Shown here piece by piece: positions 9,701 through 18,800 of a stretch of 64,000 nt of DNA. This DNA is from Brachypterus glaber (lineage: Eukaryota > Arthropoda > Insecta > Coleoptera > Kateretidae): assembly GCA_958510825.1 (NCBI GenBank), contig OY294051.1:3534001-3598000 (forward strand), given 5' to 3'. The notes under the pieces were generated by a model. The model did not search any database, was not told the origin of the DNA, and saw only the letters and a list, made by a program, of their open reading frames with translations. The position numbers and the translations under genes were made by a program. How positions within the stretch are numbered: the stretch's first letter is position 1; every line of letters starts with the position of its first letter.

Positions 9701-11673
9701 CTTGGTGTGACAGAATACTCTACAAAGTGAACAGAAATAGTTACGAAAATATAACGCTAAAAATCGACCAGCTCAGTTATAAAAGTCACCCTGAGTATAC
9801 TTTGAGCGATCATAAGCCTGTATCTGCTGATTTTATAATTCAGGTAAAAAAAAGCAACAAAAAATCAATAAAAATATTTTCTCATAAACAAACAGAAAAT
9901 TTTCAGCCTTCAGGATTAATTTTTTTGTAAAAACGGATTTCACATTTCGTTTCAAGACATTCTAAATCCGCTTTTTCTGGAAATAGTAAAAATTTTTACG
10001 TGTATTAAAATCGACCGAAAAATCCTTTTGTTTTTGCATTTTCAGCTTAAGAATGTGATGAAACGTCGAGAAAAAAGTGTGTGTTAAAAACATGTCTGTC
10101 TGTTGGTCTGTATGTAAGCCTTGTAACTTTTGAACAGAATGTCCGATTTGAAAAATTCTTCCACCAAACGATTCAGGACATTTTCTGTTTGCGTCACATC
10201 AAATATAGTTAGCATAAGGGGGGCAAAATGGAGAAAAACTATAATTTTTAGCGATTACTCACTTATTATTTATAGATGGACAATTTTTTTGCATAAATGA
10301 AAATAATGTTTAATTCCCTACAAAAACATGTGATCATTTATATCGTAGGATTATTATCTTCCGAGATATAGGCGTTTTATTATATTTTGATATATTTTTA
10401 CATTTTAAATGTGTCAAATTTTGACACTGGAAAAATTTATTTCAATTAATTTTTCTTTTATCAAATATCTGATAATGGCGCGGCCAAAAAAACAAACCGA
10501 TAAAGCTACAAAGAACTAGATGAAACGTTGCAAGCACCCTGTCAAAACATCGGCACTATTGTACACTAGAGCCATCTAGTTTGTAAATTTCAAACTAGGT
10601 GTTTTGTTTGATTTTAAATTCTGTATCTTTAAAACATTATATTCTAGCAAAAAACTGTATATAACATTTTTTATAGGGCTTAAAAAGAGCTTTTATTTAA
10701 AATATAATTTTTTGAAATCGGGTTATAAATATGTCAGATATGCTAAAAAACCTTTTACTGCTTTAAACGCCAATATCTCGAAAACAATGCGTTTTAAGAA
10801 AACGTTGTTTATAACATTTTTTGACCAATTTAAAATTATCTTTTATATAAGTGCTAAATTAACCCAATACAATAATAATTGCCTTAATTATAAACAAAAA
10901 ACGCTAAAAATAGGAGTTTTACCCTATTTTTACCCCCTTACCCCCAATCGTTTACCCCCAAAATCTAATCAGCTCTTCGGAGTACGATAAGAAACAATAT
11001 GCAAAAACCCCAAGTCGATATCTCATGATGAAATGGAGTTAGAGAGTTTACACCCAGACAGACAGACGGACGCAAAAAATTTTTTTACTGATTTCGACTC
11101 AGAATGGTCTAAAACGTCGAGAAATGTAAAAAAACGTGGTCAAAGATTTTGACTTTTCGGCGAAGATTTCAATACATCGGCACTCTTAGTAGCACTAAGT
11201 GCCGATGTAAAACAAAAGGATATGGTCCAGAAATACAGGAAAAGTGAAGTCAGATTGATATTTTATTTCTTTTTTTACCCGTCTAGAAAAGGTACCCGTT
11301 TAATATTTCCCTAATTTTTTAGGTATTCTCTGATTACGCTGAGATAGTAGTAAAGTTTGAAAATATTGCGAGCTGGCGAGAAGGGGAAGAAAACAACGTC
11401 GCATACGAGTTTACACAGGACATTCCCGAAACGTCTGAAGACTGGATAGGACTTTTTAGGGAAAATTTCAGGGGTTTGGACGAATACGTCAATTACGAAT
11501 ACGTCAGTAAAAGCTGTAAAAGGCTTCCGGGAAATAAAAAATTCGAGGTTACTTTTTCCGAGTTGCCCAAGTCGGGAAAATATTGTCTTATCTATTTCAG
11601 TCAAAATGAAGATAAGGTTACTAGTGTTTTGGGCATTAGTAATGTTTTTGAAATGATCAAAAATTTGTTTTGA
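6706..11673 (+). CDS. Inositol polyphosphate 5-phosphatase with SKICH domain (INPP5K/SKIP-like)
   Basis: The enzyme family removes the 5-phosphate of PI(4,5)P2, PI(3,4,5)P3 and soluble inositol phosphates. Three exons, 6706-7352, 9585-9843 and 11323-11673, have consistent phases (2, then 0) and give a predicted 418 residues (human INPP5K 448). All catalytic motifs are visible: YNVGT (11-15), FQEV (41-44), GNKGAVSVR (116-124), NAHLSAHD (136-143), WMGDLNFR (178-185), PAWCDRIL (255-262) and SDHKPV (290-295). The last exon (303-418) matches a SKICH domain: a beta-rich segment with DWIGLFRENF and a C-terminal YCLIYFSQNED. SKICH directs membrane localisation in mammalian INPP5K and INPP5J. The compact size and absence of an N-terminal extension favour INPP5K. 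Both introns are filled with mobile elements. The 3' flank runs straight into MITEs, and no AATAAA is close to the stop. Confidence 0.9.
7601..7840. mobile_element. 240-bp foldback MITE (family C) in 5-phosphatase intron 1
   Basis: This is a nearly complete palindrome. AGGGAATGTTCAAGTATTAC at the left and its inverse ending CGTTCCCT at the right flank long arms, with a small GC-rich loop (CTACCCCCC...GGGGGGTAG) in the middle. Shorter relatives with the same ends are at 23179-23330, 31911-32061, 32681-32727 and 48695-48742. Confidence 0.75.
7855..8245 (+). pseudogene. 3' fragment of a non-LTR retrotransposon ORF (Jockey-like C-terminus)
   Basis: Translation gives the typical post-RT tail of such elements: HLQRRAVRIMHKL, then LKFLNFLSLYILECLCHINK, and YYGPLAFNKLP near the end. 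One in-frame TGA (about 7951) breaks it. No catalytic region remains. It sits in intron 1 of the 5-phosphatase, immediately 3' of the foldback MITE, which may have inserted into the retroelement. Confidence 0.65.
8218..8405. repeat. Compound palindromes
   Basis: A perfect 28-bp palindrome is centred at about 8242 (arm CCGTGATTAATAGG). It lies within an outer inverted pair, TTTATCCACGGC and GCCGTGGATAAA (8218-8305). A second imperfect inverted repeat follows to 8405 (ATAGTATTC... with ...AATATACTAT), also containing 'attaatag'. It is probably one or two foldback elements. Confidence 0.55.
8451..8576. mobile_element. 126-bp MITE with ~40-bp inverted ends
   Basis: The sequence CTTGGTTCTCAAAGGGCGGA and about 20 further bases are repeated inverted at the other end (to ...GAGAACCAAG) around a short AT-rich loop. 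It is non-coding and lies in intron 1 of the 5-phosphatase gene. Confidence 0.7.
8756..9430 (+). mobile_element. ~680-bp dispersed element, copy 1 (family H)
   Basis: It begins AACGTTGCAAGCACCCTGTC and ends GCCGATGTAA; copies with the same ends lie at 10524-11210 and 41562-42255. Near the 5' end is ATCGGCACT; at the 3' end is a hairpin pairing CATCGGCACT with AGTGCCGATG (degraded in this copy). It contains the 'gacagacggacgc' stretch often seen in insect repeats. No coding capacity. Confidence 0.7.
9985..10510. repeat. Repeat-like intronic segment
   Basis: It lies in intron 2 of the 5-phosphatase gene. It contains 'gtctgtctgttggtctgta' followed by 'aagccttgtaacttttgaa', a pattern like that near 61995-62080 and the window edge. 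Boundaries are unclear. Confidence 0.35.
10524..11210 (+). mobile_element. ~690-bp dispersed element, copy 2 (family H)
   Basis: This copy is co-linear with 8756-9430 and 41562-42255, and lies in 5-phosphatase intron 2. The 3'-terminal hairpin is intact: ACATCGGCACT, a 12-nt loop and AGTGCCGATGT. Two copies of one family therefore occupy consecutive introns of a single gene, in the same orientation. Confidence 0.75.
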
Positions 11674-12360
11674 ATGTTAGATGCCCAACGTTAGCTTCTA
11701 ATGTTTATCTAACGCTAAAAGTTTTACCAAAGGTTAGATAAATGTTATTCTAACGTTAAATAGCTAACGTTAGATATCGGGAAATTTATACAGGGTAATT
11801 CCAGCGCTGCTTACGTTACATTTACGCATATTTTAACTTTTAAATGTATAAATTTGTCAATATATTGTCATATTACATACAATTTTAGTAAATAACAAAG
11901 TAACATAACATATATGTTTATAATTAGTATAATAAGTTTAATTTGTGATAAATTTCTAATTTTAATGTTGCTTACGTTACATTTTGTGACATAGATTTTG
12001 ACTTAAGTACATGTATCTTTAAATTTCTATTCTATTCCAGAATATCAAATCTTTTTAAAACTAAATGTACATTTGAAAAGGTTTGGCTAAAATGTTCAAA
12101 ATCTTTAACAATAGCTGAATTATGTATTAAAAGATGAAATATCTGTTGCTTACGTTACAAGGGAATTCGTTGCTTACGTTACATTAAAAGTAACTATCTT
12201 GACAATGTATTGCAATACCGAGAGTGTACTTCGACTAGTACACTCAGTTTGTTGTCCCAGGTATTGCTTTCCCATTTTAATGTTTTCAAATTATCACGAT
12301 TTGCTGGAATTACCCTACATTAAAAACGTTCTCCAACGTTTAATTTCTACTAGGAAATGT
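11674..12360. mobile_element. Nested MITEs downstream of the 5-phosphatase
   Basis: The inner element (11792-12316) has ends AGGGTAATTCCAGC and GCTGGAATTACCCT. It carries four copies of GCTTACGTTACA (about 11804, 11970, 12148 and 12171) that could be subterminal protein-binding repeats. The flanks (11680-11790 and 12317-12355) carry degenerate AACGTTAGA repeats and end 'tttctactagg', matching the AACGTTAG element at 44282-45144. The inner element therefore probably inserted into an older one. Confidence 0.6.
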
Positions 12361-14002
12361 TTACAATAAAAGTGATGCAAATTTTAAAAAATGCATGTTT
12401 TTTACTTTAACTTTACATGCTTTGCACTGTTATTTTATGGATATTTCACTAGTACGTACTATAAATACCCTGTAACATAATGCCTTTGTTCAATTTAGAA
12501 AATTATTACTTGTTATATAGCTATATTTTAATACACTTAAACCAATTGGTTAGTTAAACACTTTAAATTACGTTTTTATTCTAATTTTACATGAAAATGT
12601 AGGAACTTCACATACACTTCGTGTCAAAATTAACGCACCACTAAAATTTCAATACATTTTCAAAGTCGATTTTCTCGCGATCCGCTCCCAGACAGCACGT
12701 AATAACTATTAGATATCCAGGGGATATACTTTCTGGATATAGAGTATGTCCAGTGTGTCTAAATTAGATAAAAAACTATGCCTTCGATAACTCTCTAACT
12801 TAGCATATAGCGACTTTAAAATAACGAAAACAAAACGAGCGATAGTGGACTGCTTAGGTGGTTGTAAAATAAGGGTGTAGAAAGGGAAAAGGGATGTCAC
12901 CAACCTTGATTTGATGCCGATGATCCGGTCCTCCTGTGCACAGGCTTCTTCGTGTTGAGGTCGTGAGAGGATAAAAAAAGGTGCAATATTTTTGTCACTT
13001 CCGGTTTCGTTTTTATCGTATACACATAATTTACCTTCTTTTTACTTAATCTTTAAAGTTTGGAATAAGAAAAATAGCGGAAAAATACTCTACAAATAAA
13101 GATTACATGGACATTAAAAAATAGGAATTCAGGAGAAAAAAAAACGTTTTTTAGCCGTCACTGATTAAATTTTTATATAAATATTAGTTTTATATATTTT
13201 TGTAAGCTTAAGTAAGTAAAAATAAGGTACATTATTTAAATCTCGTTTTTATACAATGAAAACGAAAAAAAAAAGTAAAAAAAAAACAATATTAATAAAT
13301 TTATACCTACAATTTTCGGCTGAATTCAAAAATGTAAAAAATTACAGGGTGTTCCATTAAAAAAAAAACATAATTATGCCACTTTCGGCGAAACCGGAAG
13401 TGAAACAAAAAAAACTAAATCCGCCATTTTATAGCCAATGTAAAATTATGTTAATCAGTCAAGTTTCGTTTTTATCGAATAAAGATTAATCTTAATTTTT
13501 GGGGTGGACATAAATAAAAATTACCCGGTATAATTTGACGGATCTGTGGCTACGGGAAATATGTTAGGAATGTGTGTGCAAGTGAGAGGCCCATTGTAGG
13601 CACGCACGCCTTATAACGCTTTTGACGAAAAAGTCCAAACGAATGATTCCTCCCCCTTTCGTCGGAGACTTTGTTTCATGCGGAGAACTATATACAGGGT
13701 GAAATTCGTAACACCCTGTAGGGCGCTCCAGCATCAACAGCGGATGTGTACTTAAATCGAAATAGCCCCATATGGGGCTATCTTTTCCAATCAACGTTTT
13801 TATGATTTCCGTAATTATACAGTTAATTTTGACGCAAAGTGTGTACTTAAGTAGACTGTGGTAAAAAGTGGTGAAAGCTTAACTTAAAGTATTATACCGT
13901 CAGTAACGTAGTGGTACTGCCAATTTGCATGCAGATTGTAAGGATCTAGGGCACCTTATACCATGGTGGGTTCCCTAGCGGGTCTGTAGGCACCTAGGTT
14001 TT
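12361..14002. other. Intergenic DNA with degraded repeat fragments
   Basis: No conserved gene is found. It contains a GC-richer exon-like patch on the minus strand (12903-12970), stretches of the 'cacttccggtttcg' type repeated inverted (13001 and 13385), and an ACAGGGTG...CACCCTGT palindrome at about 13695-13720 typical of MITE ends. The minus-strand frame 13564-13794 looks like repeat sequence and not a gene. Confidence 0.5.
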
Positions 14003-14499
14003 CTGCCCTGCTATGACAAGTTGTCCTATCTGCAAAAATTCACTTTTTGAGATAAGCACACCATTGTATTGCTTTACACTAGCCCCATGTGCCTACTAAA
14101 AAGAAAAGTCCTAAAAGCCAAATCCTAAAAATTAGCCTAAGACGTTTGTCCTATTTTCAAAGTTTTCTAAATAAAATTTTCCTAACTAGTCTTTACTAGA
14201 TGAATACGCCAGGACTAGAACTAACTTTACAGATCTTAGTAATTTGATTGGACTTTTTAGATCATTTTGTCCTAACTTTCTCAGATAGAAAAAATGCATT
14301 TAGTATGACAATTTATTTTTCTGACAAAAAAAATATATATATATCAAAGAATATCACGTATTTTTGATTTTAAATAAAGCAGAACCCAACGCCATATTTA
14401 TTTAAACATGTTTTCAAAAAGTGCAAACAAAAACAATAAAACTGGCTATATATCAAAACATCTAATTTGCAGATAGGACAACTTGCCTTAGCAGGGCAG
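14003..14499. mobile_element. ~500-bp MITE with ~35-bp terminal inverted repeats
   Basis: CTGCCCTGCTATGACAAGTT followed by GTCCTATCTGCAAA at the left is inverted at 14466-14499 (TTTGCAGATAGGACAACTTG, then GCAGGGCAG). The interior is AT-rich and non-coding. Confidence 0.7.
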
Positions 14500-15256
14500 T
14501 TTTAGTCTAAACAGATTTTTAGATTCCTAATAATTAATATTAATTTTTTTCACAAACGTTTGAAAAGGTAGCTTTTTATTTATTTATTTATTTACGAAAG
14601 AACCTTTTTACAATAATAATATTTGTTTGTACATAATCAAAAAAATCACAATATATAACAAGAAATATATTACAGAATATATTTTATTTTTAAATCTAAC
14701 TCAGGGGGGCAGGGGGCTAAGCCCTTCTGGCGTTATCGCTTAGTCCCCCCTGCCATTTTTTGTCACCTACCTTTGGGCGCCATTTTTTTTTGCAGGGGCG
14801 CCAAAGTTTGGTAGAAACCACCAGGATTATGTACCTTAACAAGCTTATGACCAGGTTTAGTTTTGAAATAAGGCCCAAAGCAGAAACATCACTTTTTGAA
14901 ATATATTTGTTTATCCTTTTTCTAACGTTTGTAAAAAATTGTAGTATCTATAAAATGGTACTTTTACACACTTGACTAGTTAAAAAAGTGCTATTTTGCA
15001 GCTTATTATTAAAATAGCTCTATTTATTCTGTTATCGTCCAATATTTTATTTATTTTATTAATAAAGACTTGTTGAATGTATTTTTGAAATTTTAATTTG
15101 ATTGTTTTCATTCCTAAAATAGCCCCTAGCTCTGCAAGCAAGTAAGCTTATTCAGGGCTTTCCATGATGCTGTTTAATTATAAACTAAATAAATACAGAT
15201 ACCAGGTGAGTTTTATTTATGTCCACCCCCCAAAATTACCCCCTATGAGTATTAAT
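14500..15256. other. Intergenic DNA with retroelement 3'-tail remnants
   Basis: A (TTTA)n run at 14577-14595 reads as a minus-strand retroposon tail. A GC-rich hairpin, GGGGGCAGGGGGCTAAGC and its inverse, lies at 14705-14755. The motif 'gctttccatga' at about 15160 also occurs in relatives near 31848. No gene is recognised. Confidence 0.4.
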
Positions 15257-15764
15257 TTTTTTTCTATTTTGCGACTCTTGTAAGCTCATAATCACACGCA
15301 TTTTGCGTGTTCTTATAGGCCCATAAGAGGTCTGTACTTTTTGTTCTTTTGGGTTGGCAACAGACCTGGCCTATCGCTTGACGTTTTCCGTGCAAATGTC
15401 AATGTCGCTTTAAAGTTGAATTTTCTAAAAAATTTTGTGTTTAGGTTATTTTTACCATGTTAAAATTGTGGCTTGGTTAATTGCAGTAAAAAAGAGAAGA
15501 GATGACTATAAAATATATCAAAATATCATTTGTTCTTAGAATTTTAAACATGGTGTAAAGTAATGCCAATCCAAAACAAAAATCCCTAAATCAGTCATCA
15601 ATTTAAATGCAAGTTTTTTAAATTTTAGAGCAAAATAGAAAAAATTGCATAAAGCACTCGTTTCATAACACGTTTTTAGCGCACGAGTACAAGTTTAAAA
15701 AACAAGTCGCTTGCGGCGAGTTTTCTAAAGTACTAGTAAACTAGTACTTTAATATACTACTAAT
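15257..15764 (+). mobile_element. ~510-bp dispersed element, copy 1 (family E)
   Basis: It is shared with 27592-28119 (inverted) and a 5'-truncated copy at 35451-35812. Landmarks are 'tcttataggcccataagagg', 'gcttgacgtttt', 'aaagcactcgtttcataac' and a terminal hairpin-like block, 'gcgcacgagtacaagttt...gcttgcggcgag'. It is non-coding. Confidence 0.7.
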
Positions 15765-15871
15765 AATGGTTTAAAAAAAAATAAAAGACATTTCCTTACT
15801 TAAAGTTAAATTTTTATATATGATTAAAAAAAAAGATTACAATTACAAATTATTAAATATATGCCCTGCAT

Positions 15872-18800
15872 TTAAATATTAATAACTCTGGATAACTTTT
15901 GAACGCGTGTAAGTAGAACATCTCCTTGTTTCACGACCGAGTTAAACTGGGCGTTTTTTAAATCCGGACGGTTTGTTTCCACTATTCCTCCAACTCTGTC
16001 GATTTTGCAATGGAGGCGGCCCCCGGCTATAAAGGTCGACAATTCCCTAAAAATAGTAACATTTTTGATAATTTTCGACATCTTGTAGTTTATTTTTTCG
16101 ATTTCTTTATTTTTTGCGGCGACCACGACTTCTCGAAAACCAATTTACCGTATAATCTGAAACTTTTAGGTGTTGTTCCTAATTAAAATAGCTAGTTCGT
16201 GAACAAGGGTTTTGCAAAAAAAAACAACGAAAATGGCGATGATTTTCCTAAAAAAACGATTTCCGATGTTCCAAAAATTGAGTTTTCCGGAAAAAGTAGA
16301 AATTTTCGTTCAAATAAAAATCCCTTCATTCACGAACTATACTCCGTCCAGTTATGCAAGATAGTAAGGGACGCAGCCTGTTTTACACCACAGAGCGCAT
16401 AAATAGCATAATTATGCATAAATCGTAGTGTATCAAAAATTTAACAGATGTCGGTACTGTTTTCCTGGAAAGGGTCTATCCAAAGACTAACATAACAAGC
16501 ATAGTACATAAGAATGCCATTCCAGGATTGGCTTGATGTGTCGTCCTGTATCTTGTAATGGTTGTTATGCGAGCCTTTGGATAGGCCTTAAGTTGTAATT
16601 GTAAAAATTTGACGTTTTCCTTGTGTTCAATATAATTTACGTTTGTACAATATGTAGAATATGCTTATTTAGTGTGAGTGTATGAAGAATAAACCAAGCA
16701 AGTACCTTTTTCAATAACATACAAAATAACATTAAGTATAACCATTTTTTTTATGTAACTTTCTCTTCTTTTATTAGCTTTAAAGGTACGAGTTTTTAAC
16801 CAATGATGTAGCTTAAAAACCGCGGGAACTTTAAACTACTATCTTGCATAATTGGACGGACTATAGCTATTGTAATTAGGAACAACACTTAAAAATTTCA
16901 GATTGATCATTAAAATCCATAATTTAATATTTTGTAGGTCGTTCGAATAAAGTTGTGATCACATACCCGAAAAAAATCAATACAAATCCTTAATTTTCCC
17001 GAGCCACACGGAATAAACCCCTTAAAGCGTTTAAAATGTGTAAAAAAAACTGATTTCCGCGAAAAATCTGTCTGTTTGGGGGCTATTTGACAAAGGGGGC
17101 ATGACAAAACTTATTGTAAAATTATTTTTAGATTTTTTTTTTAAATCCTATTATTATTATTATTTTGTACTTACTCATCTATGAATTCAACAGAAACTCC
17201 AAAGGCTTCAGACATATATTGCAAGGTAAGAGATCTGTAAGATTCCAAAAGTTGGGTGTACGCCAAAATTTTCATTTCTCGGACGTAATATCTATAGTGA
17301 GGATTCATGAAATAGTCGTTTCTGATAACGTCTTCAATTACAGCTAAAATAAGATGGAAAAATGTTAACTTTCCGCGGATGCGATAGTTTCAACTTTTTT
17401 TGGGAAAACTTATTTCTAGAAAAAAAAATACTGCTGCCAACAAAATAATACTTTCCCATTTAGGCCTAGGTTCATTAAAATCAAGAAAGACATAAAAATC
17501 AATAGCCAATTTTTTGTCGGGTCACCGGAACTAACCAGGTTACTGAAACTCGTTTTTGTGAGAATCGGTTACATACGGTAAGTGAGGGGAAGCGATGACG
17601 TCACTAACCGGCAGTAACCGCGTCTAACACAGGGTCGGAGGTGAGTTAGATACGGTTAACCGTAAAAACTTAACCTATAAATTGTTTATTTACACCATAA
17701 TTCACAGGCCTTTGGGAATTTTTCTCGATTTGTATGCAAAATGTAAAAAATAGAGTAGGTAAGGTATTTCAACTTTTATTTTCTAACTTCAAAGTGTTTG
17801 CTTATGTGGTTTAAAATTAAATTCTTATATAAAAAACTATTTAAACTTATCATTGTTGTTTATTACCTTCCCCATGAGCAAATAAACTTGAAAATGCAGT
17901 TTAAGTGCTTTTTCATCATATCTTATCCAAAGGAAATATAAAAAATATATACCTTATCAGTTTTTCGGGAGAAGTTAGGTTAAGTACTTGTCAAAACCTC
18001 AAGAAAATAACCAATGCGTTTTTGTGAGAACTATCGGTTATACGAATTTAGTGGTGGGGATAAAAACCGTACGGTTAACCGGTGTTTCCACAAAAAATTG
18101 GCTTATGTATTTTTGCAAAAAAAAAACACAAAAATTTAGTTTTCAGATCAAACAGAAATAGTTCATTGTGCTAAAACTGTATTTGTTTTTGAAAATAAAA
18201 AAAACATATTTGAAAAACATTCTTACCTAAATTTTTAAAAAACTCAGCATACTGACATTCATAGAGTGAAAATAAGTACTTTTTAACAAAACTATCTGAA
18301 TGTAAAGCCTCCAATATTTCTGATCCCTTCACAACCTAAAATAAAAAACATATTTTTCATCAAAAATTTTTTTTTTGCTGCACCTTAATGTACACTTTTT
18401 GGAAGTATCCTGTGCTGATGAGTTCAAAAAATTACCTTATCTCTAAGCTGATTTCTAGGCAAACTAATAATGGCCGTGTAAACTGTATAGCGCACAAATT
18501 GCTTGTAGTCCATGAGCTCGTAGGAAGTGAAGGTGCTGACGGTGTCCAAAAACAAGTTGGCTGCTGTTTTGAAGTCCCTGACTGCCATGCAATAGGCCCC
18601 CTGGTATACTTTGAGACGGTTCCTTCTGTCCCAATCACCGCCTTCTTCAATCAATCTAAACAAATACATAATTTAAATAATAAAAAAATAATAATAAAAT
18701 AATATTATGGTCTGTTTTTTCAAGCAAGATAGCAAATTAAAAATCGCACAGTAAATATTTTTACAACAGGTTTGAATAGTATATGTTTGTGTATAGAATA

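Noticed and set aside
11311..11604. 97-codon minus-strand frame
   Set aside because: It is antisense to the SKICH exon of the 5-phosphatase, which matches a known domain.
12709..12903. Minus-strand frame continuing the GC-richer patch
   Set aside because: The continuation is AT-rich, hydrophobic and repeat-like; only the short patch is worth checking.
13564..13794. 76-codon minus-strand frame
   Set aside because: It spans an ACAGGGTG/CACCCTGT palindrome typical of MITE ends and has no recognisable protein feature.
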